Assembly: GCF_015056685.1 (NCBI RefSeq)
Contig: NZ_SVFW01000056.1
Coordinates: forward strand, 1 to 24,275
DNA from: Butyrivibrio sp.
GTDB lineage: Bacteria; Bacillota; Clostridia; Lachnospirales; Lachnospiraceae
Length of the DNA: 24,275 nt
Direction: 5' to 3'
Part shown: positions 14,750 through 21,329 of the stretch, in pieces
How the letters are laid out: the number at the start of each line of letters is the position of its first letter
Position numbering within the stretch: position 1 is the stretch's first letter
The notes under the pieces: model-generated
The model's input: the letters and a program-made list of their open reading frames with translations, nothing else
What the model was told of the DNA's origin: nothing
The model's database searches: none
Position numbers and translations under genes: made by a program

Positions 14750-15655
14750 ATGAATACAAAAGTTAAGATAGCAGGAGTAGAATTTAATAACCCGGTAATG
14801 ACAGCATCAGGAACTTTCGGATCAGGCATGGAATATGCTGAGTTTGTGGATCTTAATAAGCTCGGAGCTGTAGTTACTAAGGGCGTTGCCAATGTTCCGT
14901 GGGAAGGAAATCCTACGCCCAGAGTTGCAGAAGTATACGGTGGAATGCTAAATGCAATAGGTCTCCAAAATCCCGGAGTGGACGTATTTATAGACAGAGA
15001 CCTTGAGTTTTTGAAAAAATACGACACAAAAGTAATCGTAAATGTCTGCGGAAAGACTGTAGAAGATTACCTTGAAGTGGTTGAGAGACTCTCTGATGAA
15101 GAAAGAGTTGATATGCTTGAGATCAATGTCTCCTGTCCAAACGTAAAAGAGGGCGCCATTGCCTTTGGGCAAAAGAAAGAGGCTCTTTTTGATATAACAA
15201 GCAGGATAAAAAAAGTATCCAAAAAACCCATTATCATGAAGCTCAGCCCCAATGTCACAAGCATTGCAGAGATGGCAAAAGCAGCAGAGGCAGCAGGAGC
15301 TGATGCGATTTCTCTCATAAATACCATAACAGGCATGAAGATTGATATTTATAAAAGAAAATTCGCTCTTGCCAATAAAACCGGTGGACTTTCAGGGCCT
15401 GCGATCAAACCTGTCGCTGTGAGAATGGTTTACGAGGCTTCAAGAGCCGTAAATATCCCTGTTATAGGAATGGGTGGAATAGCAAATGCAGAGGATGCCA
15501 TAGAGTTTATCATGGCAGGAGCAACTGCAGTAGCTGTTGGAGCAATGAACTTCCATGACCCGTATCTTACAGGAAAAGTGGTAGATGGAATTGAAGAGTA
15601 TATGAGAAATTACAATGTGGATGATATAAACAGTATCAGAGGCATAGTTGAATAA
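14750..15655 (+). CDS. pyrD: Dihydroorotate dehydrogenase, class 1B catalytic subunit
   Basis: A 301-residue FMN enzyme that oxidises dihydroorotate to orotate in the cytoplasm. The family start (vkiaGvefkNPvmtASGtFG), a K in 'VVTKGV', 'NVSC129PNVK' with the catalytic cysteine that marks class 1 enzymes, and 'IGMGGIANAEDAIEFIMAGA' for FMN phosphate binding are all present. Its class 1B type is confirmed by pyrK next to it. In-frame TTG (14729) and GTG (14738) codons lie upstream, but the ATG at 14750 gives the standard N-terminus; no strong ribosome binding site distinguishes them. The unit ends at the hairpin at 15666. Confidence 0.93.
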   Translation: MNTKVKIAGVEFNNPVMTASGTFGSGMEYAEFVDLNKLGAVVTKGVANVPWEGNPTPRVAEVYGGMLNAIGLQNPGVDVFIDRDLEFLKKYDTKVIVNVCGKTVEDYLEVVERLSDEERVDMLEINVSCPNVKEGAIAFGQKKEALFDITSRIKKVSKKPIIMKLSPNVTSIAEMAKAAEAAGADAISLINTITGMKIDIYKRKFALANKTGGLSGPAIKPVAVRMVYEASRAVNIPVIGMGGIANAEDAIEFIMAGATAVAVGAMNFHDPYLTGKVVDGIEEYMRNYNVDDINSIRGIVE

Positions 15656-15665
15656 CCGACATAAG

Positions 15666-15696
15666 AAAAGGAAGAGCCGTTGTAGCTCTTCCTTTT
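15666..15696. terminator. Two-way terminator between pyrD and the sigma-28 controlled gene
   Basis: A perfect 12-bp stem (AAAAGGAAGAGC at 15666-15677 and its complement at 15685-15696) has a 7-base loop. The A- and T-runs form the ends of the stem, so it can work on both strands for these convergent genes. Confidence 0.85.
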
Positions 15697-15719
15697 CGAT
15701 TACTAGCAACTCTTAGTCT

Positions 15720-16352
15720 TTACTCACTGTCTGTTTTTCCGGTGAGTTCATCGAACCCTTTCATTACAGCTGCATAGGTCTGCTTTGAAATTTCCGGAAG
15801 CTCTCCGCCCCAGGTCTTTTCAGCCTGTGCATAGCCCTTCTCGAAAGCATCTCTCATCTTTTCGAGCTTATCAGGGTCGTCGCCAGCCAGCGTCTTGGCA
15901 AAATCAAGGATTCTTTCAGAGGTCTTATTTACACCCCAGTAGCCATCCTCGGCGATATCTGCCTGCGCCTGTGCCTTTGTCGCTGCGTCTACAGTGAAAT
16001 CTCCTTTTGCAAGGAATTTCCACATAGAATCCTCGTCATTTTCAGAATTAGCTATGCCATAGGTCTTGGCCTGCTTGCCCATCATCTTGTGGACAATGTC
16101 CAAAAGCTGTTGCTTACGCATTTCTACGTCAGCCTGCATCTGCTTAATGATCTGGGTTCTGTCCGTATTTTTGGAAGATACTTGTGAGGTCTTATCGCTT
16201 CCCTCATCTGACTTCTCATATACGGCAGCGGCTTCAGCTTTCACCTTAACTTCATCGTCTTTTTTCTTTTCTTCTACAGAAGAAGGATTGACAGAAGAAG
16301 CATAGGTGGTTGCGATGTTGTTAGTAACCTCGGTAACTCCGTTTACGCCCAT
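15720..16352 (-). CDS. Unknown protein under a flagellar-type (sigma-28) promoter
   Basis: A 210-residue hydrophilic protein with no signal peptide and no membrane segment. Residues 1-65 are low-complexity, rich in Ser, Lys, Glu and Asn. The start MGVNGVTEVTNN recalls the short N-termini of flagella-linked proteins, but this is weak. Residues about 65-98 are helical (QIIKQMQADVEMRKQQLLDIVHKMM). The C-terminal block (about 138-205; GYWGVNKTSERILDFA, then 'KGYAQAEKTWGGELPEIS') is the ordered, conserved-looking part and reminds me of DUF5610-like domains. GGAG stands before the ATG at 16352. The function is unknown; the promoter is the best clue and points to the motility/chemotaxis regulon. The gene is monocistronic, ending at the two-way terminator shared with pyrD. 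Confidence 0.8.
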   Translation of the reverse strand: MGVNGVTEVTNNIATTYASSVNPSSVEEKKKDDEVKVKAEAAAVYEKSDEGSDKTSQVSSKNTDRTQIIKQMQADVEMRKQQLLDIVHKMMGKQAKTYGIANSENDEDSMWKFLAKGDFTVDAATKAQAQADIAEDGYWGVNKTSERILDFAKTLAGDDPDKLEKMRDAFEKGYAQAEKTWGGELPEISKQTYAAVMKGFDELTGKTDSE

Positions 16353-16398
16353 ATAGAACTCCTTTTCCGCGTAGGTCCCTAAAAACCGCGCTGAAACG

Positions 16399-16410
16399 AA
16401 ACTATAGTTT
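16399..16410. repeat. 12-base perfect palindrome in the leader of the unknown protein
   Basis: AAACTATAGTTT lies just downstream of the sigma-28 promoter on the minus strand, close to the expected transcript start. It may be a regulator site or chance in AT-rich DNA. Confidence 0.35.
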
Positions 16411-16421
16411 ACCTATTCCTC

Positions 16422-16448
16422 TTATCGGCTGATTTTTTAAAAACTTTA
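16422..16448 (-). promoter_or_regulatory. Sigma-28 (FliA/SigD) promoter, full consensus match
   Basis: On the minus strand TAAAGTTT (plus 16441-16448) is followed by 11 bases and then GCCGATAA (plus 16422-16429). This is identical to the FliA consensus in both boxes and in spacing. It lies 70 bases before the start codon of the 210-residue protein and reads towards it. Confidence 0.88.
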
Positions 16449-16481
16449 GCGTTTTTTTTAATTTTTTTTCTTGAGTTTATG

Positions 16482-16487
16482 TATAAT
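16482..16487 (+). promoter_or_regulatory. Candidate -10 element of ispE
   Basis: A perfect TATAAT, preceded by TG, lies 42 bases before the ispE ATG. No good -35 box is seen; the upstream DNA is a T-rich stretch. Confidence 0.45.
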
Positions 16488-16529
16488 GAGTGAGAAGATT
16501 TTAGAAAAGTAGAATTGGAGCGGATTTTA

Positions 16530-17399
16530 ATGAAAATAACTCGCAAAGCGTACGCAAAAATCAACCTTGGACTTGATGTCACAGGTAAAAGAGCTGATGG
16601 GTACCACATTGTTCGCATGATAATGCAGAACGTGGATTTATTCGATACATTGGATTTTGAAGACAACGAGACAGGTGAAATAGTTTTGACGGCTTCTTCA
16701 CCAAAGATTCCTACAGATGACAGCAATCTTATCTGCAAAGTTGCCAAGCAGCTTCAGGATAAATTTAATGTAAAAAAAGGTGCGAATATTAGTCTTGTAA
16801 AAAGAATTCCTGTTGCTGCCGGAATGGCTGGCGGAAGCACAGATGGAGCAGCAGCTTATATCGCACTCAATGAGCTCTGGAACCTGGGCCTTAGTAAGGA
16901 GGAACTGTGTAAACTTGCAGTAAATCTTGGAGCAGATATACCTTATTGCATTATGGGCGGGACTATGCTGGCAGAAGGAATTGGAGAGGAGCTAACTAAG
17001 GTTTCTGACCTGCCGCATTGCTACATAGTAATTGCAAAGCCTGCAATTGATGTTTCAACAGGCTGGGTATATAAAGAACTGGATAGTAAAGAAATCGTGG
17101 ATCACCCTGATATTGATGGTATAAAAAGAGCAATTGAAAAAGGTGATATCCATGAGATGTGTGATCTTATCGGCAATGTCCTTGAACCTGTGACTGCCGG
17201 TAAATATGACGAAATCGGGAAAATAGAGAACATCCTTGAGGACAACGGTGCAATAAGAGCTTTTATGACCGGAAGCGGTCCAACTGTTTTTGCTATTTTT
17301 GATGACAAAAATAAGGCTGAAGCAGCATTAAAAGAAGTAGAAAAAAGCAGGCTTGCACCAGAACTCTTTTTATCAGGACCAATAAATCCTGAGGAATGA
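16530..17399 (+). CDS. ispE: 4-diphosphocytidyl-2-C-methyl-D-erythritol kinase
   Basis: A 289-residue GHMP kinase of the MEP isoprenoid pathway; it phosphorylates CDP-methylerythritol. Motifs: AYAK10INLGLDVTGKRADGYH at the N-terminus with the catalytic lysine, the ATP-binding loop PVAAGMAGGSTDGAAAY (about 91-108), GAD136IPYC with the catalytic aspartate, and 'MTGSGPTVFAIF' near the end. An upstream in-frame TTG (16515) is part of the ribosome binding region (GGAG at 16517-16520), so the ATG at 16530 is the start. The stop overlaps the upstream-most start of the DUF1934 frame. Confidence 0.94.
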   Translation: MKITRKAYAKINLGLDVTGKRADGYHIVRMIMQNVDLFDTLDFEDNETGEIVLTASSPKIPTDDSNLICKVAKQLQDKFNVKKGANISLVKRIPVAAGMAGGSTDGAAAYIALNELWNLGLSKEELCKLAVNLGADIPYCIMGGTMLAEGIGEELTKVSDLPHCYIVIAKPAIDVSTGWVYKELDSKEIVDHPDIDGIKRAIEKGDIHEMCDLIGNVLEPVTAGKYDEIGKIENILEDNGAIRAFMTGSGPTVFAIFDDKNKAEAALKEVEKSRLAPELFLSGPINPEE

Positions 17400-17413
17400 T
17401 TGAGGTGTTTTGC

Positions 17414-17866
17414 ATGAAAAAGAATGTAGATGTAAATGTTACCGGTATTCATTCAAGACCCGGTGAACCAACTGAAAAGATTGTTACAACTTCCATGGGA
17501 ATGTATGAAGTATTGGATGATGGAAGTAAGATAATAGAATATGATGAAAAACAGGATACCGGAAGCGGAAAACTCTGTGTTCACAATAAGGTGTGTATCG
17601 CATCCGACGGTAATAGTATGGAGATTACAAGGGGTGGAGACATGAATTCCAAGCTTGCATTTGGAAAAGAGCTTGAGTATGACACTGCCTATGAAACTCC
17701 TTATGGAACGATGCAGATGAAAGTAGTTACCACAAGCTTTGATTTTATAAATATCAGACATGAGGAGGAAATGAAACTCATGGCTGAATATGAACTTGAG
17801 ATGGGTGGCGAAGTTTTGTCGGATTCCATGATAATCATAGAAATAAAAAATGCTGAGACAGTTTAA
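17414..17866 (+). CDS. DUF1934 domain protein (YwiB-like)
   Basis: A 150-residue predicted beta-barrel protein of the DUF1934 family, related to B. subtilis YwiB. The pattern fits: 'GMYEVLDDGSKIIEYDE', then a short strand-turn series, 'ITRGGDMNSKLAFGKE', 'YETPYGTMQMKVVTTS' and a final strand block. The biochemical role is unknown; the barrel suggests binding of a small lipid-like or other ligand. An ATG at 17396 overlaps the ispE stop, but GAGGTG at 17402-17407 is well placed for the ATG at 17414. It is probably in one transcript with ispE. The end of the coding region and its TAA stop form part of the terminator hairpin. Confidence 0.87.
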   Translation: MKKNVDVNVTGIHSRPGEPTEKIVTTSMGMYEVLDDGSKIIEYDEKQDTGSGKLCVHNKVCIASDGNSMEITRGGDMNSKLAFGKELEYDTAYETPYGTMQMKVVTTSFDFINIRHEEEMKLMAEYELEMGGEVLSDSMIIIEIKNAETV

Positions 17867-17887
17867 CTGTCCCAGCTTTTTCTTTTT
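17852..17887. terminator. Intrinsic terminator overlapping the end of the DUF1934 gene
   Basis: Stem GCTGAGACAG (17852-17861) pairs with CTGTCCCAGC (17867-17876) with one mismatch; the loop TTTAA contains the stop codon. A T-rich run follows (17877-17887). An A-run on the left makes it usable for the convergent minus-strand gene ending at 17892. Confidence 0.85.
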
Positions 17888-17891
17888 ACTG

Positions 17892-18365
17892 TTATTTAAC
17901 CATTTTAGCTCCGGCTTTTTCCTGAGCCTTGGCAACAAGATTCTTAAAGAATCCCTTCTTCTGTTCAGGTGCCTGAACCTTACCGTGAAGACCCTTAACC
18001 TCTGTAACATAGATTCCACTAACTGAAGCCTTAACTTCTTTTTTAACCGGAACCTGATCATAAATCTTTTCGTCACAGATAAGACTCATTACTCTGTTTC
18101 CAACTCTTACCTTAAGGATTGGAAGTTTAGATCTTCTGAGAAGCTTAGGTGTCTGCTCAATAACTGACTGAGGAAGACCTGATTCGTTTAATTTCATTCT
18201 CTTTTTATCAATTATAAGCATAGTGATCGTCTGCTTCATCGCATCAAGCTGAACCTGCTGTTCGGCCTGCTTCTTCTGAGCTCTTTTACCAACTATGATC
18301 AAAGCAACGATGGCAGCGATAAGAATCACTGAAATAACAATAGCAACGATAGCCCCTGTACTCAA
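17892..18365 (-). CDS. Single-pass membrane protein of unknown function
   Basis: A 157-residue protein. A TTG start at 18365 is chosen because TGGAGG (plus 18374-18379) stands eight bases before it; the upstream ATG at 18413 is ahead of that ribosome binding site. Residues about 4-27 form one hydrophobic helix (AIVAIVISVILIAAIVALIIV), followed by a basic stretch, so most of the chain is probably cytoplasmic. A short coiled-coil-like helix (about 28-57) leads to a beta-rich domain (PILKVRVGNRVMSLICDEKIYDQ, and 'ASVSGIYVTEVKG') and a Lys-rich tail (QKKGFFKNLVAKAQEKAGAKMVK). I do not recognise the family. It converges on the DUF1934 gene and is divergent from the foldase gene. Confidence 0.75.
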   Translation of the reverse strand: MSTGAIVAIVISVILIAAIVALIIVGKRAQKKQAEQQVQLDAMKQTITMLIIDKKRMKLNESGLPQSVIEQTPKLLRRSKLPILKVRVGNRVMSLICDEKIYDQVPVKKEVKASVSGIYVTEVKGLHGKVQAPEQKKGFFKNLVAKAQEKAGAKMVK

Positions 18366-18373
18366 AATATAAT

Positions 18374-18379
18374 CCTCCA
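18374..18379 (-). promoter_or_regulatory. Ribosome binding site supporting a TTG start
   Basis: Minus-strand TGGAGG is eight bases before the TTG at 18365 and downstream of the first in-frame ATG at 18413. This makes the TTG the better start. Confidence 0.7.
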
Positions 18380-18467
18380 AATAATAAAAATATAGCAAGA
18401 TGTATTTTAGCATTATTTAGGAAGATAAGCAAATAAAATACTTTAATCTGTTTGTAAGGTGTGGTAG

Positions 18468-18473
18468 TATAAA
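18468..18473 (+). promoter_or_regulatory. Possible -10 element of the foldase-asnS unit
   Basis: TATAAA lies about 70 bases before the foldase ATG. It lies between inverted arms TTTGTAA (18451-18457) and TTACAAA (18485-18491). No convincing -35 box is seen. Confidence 0.25.
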
Positions 18474-18539
18474 AAATATTGTTTTTACAAATGTTATGAA
18501 AGGTGGAATTATACCGATTTCACTGGAGGAGAATTAGAA

Positions 18540-19817
18540 ATGAGAAACAAAATCGCGTTATTAATGACTGGAGTTTTAGTCGTTGCATCACTTACAGCCT
18601 GCACTGGAAAAAATAATACAGAAACAGCTACAAATGCAGCATCAGAGACCAGCTCAGTTAGCTCAGATGAGGCTGCAGGTGCTGCTTCAGATAGCTCAGC
18701 AGAGACAACACCTACAATTTCAGCTTTAGAGAATCTTGAGAACCTTGAGACAATGACACTTGCAGAGATCAACCCAGAAGAGTTTGTTACTCTTGGCGAG
18801 TACAAGGGTGTTACAGTAGAAGTTGCAGCACCAAATGTTACTGATGAAGATGTTGAGAGCCAGCTCAGCAGCATCTTTTCAAGCAACCCACCTATGACTG
18901 AGGTTACAGACAGAGCAGTTCAGGATGGAGATACAGTAAATATCGATTATGTGGGTAAATATGCTGACAGCGGTGAAGCTTTTGATGGCGGTACAGCTCA
19001 GGGAGCAGATCTCGTTATCGGATCCAATTCATACATTGATGGTTTTGAGAGCGGACTAGTTGGAGCAAATATTGGTGATACAGTAGATCTTAACCTTACT
19101 TTCCCAGAGGATTACGGTGCTACAGATCTTGCCGGCAAGGATGTTATTTTTACAGTTACAATCAACAGCATCTCTGTAAAGTCAGATGATATGACAGATG
19201 AGTGGGCAGCTGGTCTTGGTGCTAACTTCAGCAACATTGGTGAAGGCTACGAAGACAGAGCAGTTACAAATCTTGCAGATTTAAGAGAATACATCAGATG
19301 CGGACTTGAACAGGACGCTAAGGATACTTACAATAGCAATGTAGATAACGAAGTTCTTACAGCAGTTATGTCAAATTGCGAGTTTAAGGAAGTTCCTGAG
19401 AAGCTCTACAACAGATATCTTAAGCAGCAGAACGAACAGCTTGAGTACTATGCAAGCATGTATTCTATGTACGCTGGAAAGCAGCTTACATCAAGTGATA
19501 TAGTCAATATGATGATCCAGAATGAAGGCTCAGCTCTTTCAGGAGATGATTATTTAAAAGAAATGGTAACAAATTCTACACAGCAGTTCATTATGTTTGC
19601 TGCAGTTGCAAAAGCTGAAGGAATTGAAGTTACAGATGATGATATAGATGCATATCTTAAGAATGCTTACGATACAGCATCAACAACAGCTTACAGCTCA
19701 TATGAAGACTTCAAAGCAACAATTGACCCTGAAGTTTACAGAGAAGGTTTGATGGCAGAGAAGGTATTAGATTTCCTTGTAGAAAATGCTAATGTCGTTG
19801 AGCCAGCAGGAGAATAA
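18540..19817 (+). CDS. Secreted trigger-factor-like FKBP peptidyl-prolyl isomerase lipoprotein
   Basis: A 425-residue lipoprotein. The signal peptide ends in the lipobox LTAC21, followed by a Thr/Ser/Ala/Glu linker (to about 60). Residues about 70-115 resemble a trigger-factor segment ('YKGVTVEV...VTDEDVESQL'). An FKBP domain follows (about 118-205: 'QDGDTVNIDYVGKY', 'FDGGTAQGADLVIGSNSYIDGFESGLVG', 'VIFTVTINSI'). The rest is helical and matches the C-terminal chaperone arms of trigger factor. The ribosome-binding N-terminal domain is missing and replaced by the export signal. It is predicted to fold secreted proteins on the outer face of the membrane. GGAGGAG stands before the ATG. asnS follows 29 bases downstream, probably co-transcribed. 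Confidence 0.86.
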   Translation: MRNKIALLMTGVLVVASLTACTGKNNTETATNAASETSSVSSDEAAGAASDSSAETTPTISALENLENLETMTLAEINPEEFVTLGEYKGVTVEVAAPNVTDEDVESQLSSIFSSNPPMTEVTDRAVQDGDTVNIDYVGKYADSGEAFDGGTAQGADLVIGSNSYIDGFESGLVGANIGDTVDLNLTFPEDYGATDLAGKDVIFTVTINSISVKSDDMTDEWAAGLGANFSNIGEGYEDRAVTNLADLREYIRCGLEQDAKDTYNSNVDNEVLTAVMSNCEFKEVPEKLYNRYLKQQNEQLEYYASMYSMYAGKQLTSSDIVNMMIQNEGSALSGDDYLKEMVTNSTQQFIMFAAVAKAEGIEVTDDDIDAYLKNAYDTASTTAYSSYEDFKATIDPEVYREGLMAEKVLDFLVENANVVEPAGE

Positions 19818-19846
19818 TTTACCTTTTTCATAGATTGGAGGACGCC

Positions 19847-21238
19847 ATGGAATTAGTTGATATCAGAGCGCTGTTTGAACAGCAGGAAAAGTATTCAGGA
19901 CAGAAAGTTACTGTAGGTGGATGGATCAGAAATATTCGTGATTCAAAGACTATCGGTTTCATCATGCTTAATGATGGTACATATTTCAAGCCCTTGCAGG
20001 TTGTTTATACTGACGGACTTGCAAACTTTGCAGACATCAGCAAGCTCAATGTAGGCGCAGCAGTTATAGTAACTGGTAGTATTGTTGCAACTCCTAATGC
20101 AAAGCAGCCATTTGAGATGCAGGCTGATTCAGTAGAGATAGAGGGACCTTCAACTCCTGATTATCCACTTCAGCCAAAGAGACATACACTTGAGTACCTC
20201 AGAACAATTCCTCATTTGAGAGCAAGAACAAATACTTTTGAAGCTGTATTCAGAGTACGTTCAGTTGCTGCATATGCTATTCATTCTTTCTTCCAGGAGA
20301 GAAACTTCGTATATGTTCACACTCCACTTATCACAGGAAGTGACTGTGAAGGTGCAGGAGAAATGTTCCAGGTTACAACAATGGATCTTAACAACGTTCC
20401 AAAGACTGAAGAGGGAGCAGTTGATTACTCAAAAGACTTCTTCGGAAAGCCTGTAAACCTTACAGTTAGTGGACAGCTTAATGTTGAGACATATGCATTC
20501 GCATTTAAGAATGTTTACACATTCGGACCTACATTCCGTGCAGAGAATTCTAACACAACAAGACATGCAGCAGAGTTCTGGATGATCGAACCTGAGATGT
20601 GTTTTGCAGATCTTAAGGATGACTGTGATACAGCAGAAGCAATGCTTAAGTATGTTATCAGTTATGTTCTTGAGCATTGCCCTGAAGAGATGGCATTCTT
20701 TAACGAGTTCATAGATAAGGGACTTATCGATAGACTTAACAACGTAGTAAACAACAAGTTTGGCCGTATTACATATACAGAAGCTATTGAGCTTTTGGAA
20801 AAGCACAATGATAAGTTTGATTACAAGGTTTCATGGGGATGTGACCTTCAGACTGAGCATGAGAGATATCTTACAGAAGAGATCTTCAAAAAGCCTGTAT
20901 TTGTAACTGATTATCCAAAGGAAATCAAGGCATTCTATATGAAACTTAATCCGGATGGAAAGACTGTAGCAGCAGCTGACTGTCTTGTTCCAGGAATCGG
21001 AGAGATCATTGGAGGAAGCCAGAGAGAGGATGATCTTCAGCTTCTTGAGAGCCGTATGGATGAACTTGGAATGAAGAAGGACGAGTATCAGTTCTATCTT
21101 GATCTTCGTAAGTACGGTAGTGTTCGTCACGCAGGATTTGGTCTTGGATTTGAGCGTTGTGTAATGTATCTTACAGGAATGGGTAACATTCGTGACGTTG
21201 AGTCATTCCCAAGAACAGTTGGTAACTGTGAACTCTGA
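19847..21238 (+). CDS. asnS: Asparagine--tRNA ligase
   Basis: A 463-residue class IIb aminoacyl-tRNA synthetase charging tRNA-Asn. The N-terminal OB-fold (VGGWIRNIRDSKTIGFIMLNDG) binds the anticodon. The AsnRS-specific motif GSDCEGAGEMFQVTT, motif 2 (FRAENSNTTRHAAEFWMIEPE) and motif 3 (GFGLGFERCVMYLTG) are all present; the asparagine-specific text excludes AspRS. The ending FPRTVGNCEL is a slight variant of the usual FPRTPGNAEF. GGAGG at 19837-19841 selects the ATG at 19847 over an in-frame TTG at 19835. There is no T-box leader; it appears to depend on the upstream foldase transcript. Confidence 0.95.
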   Translation: MELVDIRALFEQQEKYSGQKVTVGGWIRNIRDSKTIGFIMLNDGTYFKPLQVVYTDGLANFADISKLNVGAAVIVTGSIVATPNAKQPFEMQADSVEIEGPSTPDYPLQPKRHTLEYLRTIPHLRARTNTFEAVFRVRSVAAYAIHSFFQERNFVYVHTPLITGSDCEGAGEMFQVTTMDLNNVPKTEEGAVDYSKDFFGKPVNLTVSGQLNVETYAFAFKNVYTFGPTFRAENSNTTRHAAEFWMIEPEMCFADLKDDCDTAEAMLKYVISYVLEHCPEEMAFFNEFIDKGLIDRLNNVVNNKFGRITYTEAIELLEKHNDKFDYKVSWGCDLQTEHERYLTEEIFKKPVFVTDYPKEIKAFYMKLNPDGKTVAAADCLVPGIGEIIGGSQREDDLQLLESRMDELGMKKDEYQFYLDLRKYGSVRHAGFGLGFERCVMYLTGMGNIRDVESFPRTVGNCEL

Positions 21239-21281
21239 TGATCATTTGAGAGTTGGACACATATATAAGTCAATATTGTTG

Positions 21282-21287
21282 TATAAT
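21282..21287 (+). promoter_or_regulatory. Candidate -10 element of the NlpC/P60 gene
   Basis: TATAAT preceded by TG lies 42 bases before the start codon, in the 91-base gap after asnS. No strong -35 box is seen at 16-18 bases. No terminator hairpin for asnS was found in this gap. Confidence 0.45.
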
Positions 21288-21329
21288 GATATTGAAGTAA
21301 AATCTTAATTAGGAGCAAGGGGGATAGGT

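Noticed and set aside
17453..18076. 207-residue open frame on the minus strand
   Set aside because: It lies across the DUF1934 gene, the terminator and part of the membrane-protein gene in another frame, with composition typical of an antisense shadow.
19818..19846. T-box leader for asnS
   Set aside because: Only 29 bases separate asnS from the foldase gene, too short for a T-box.
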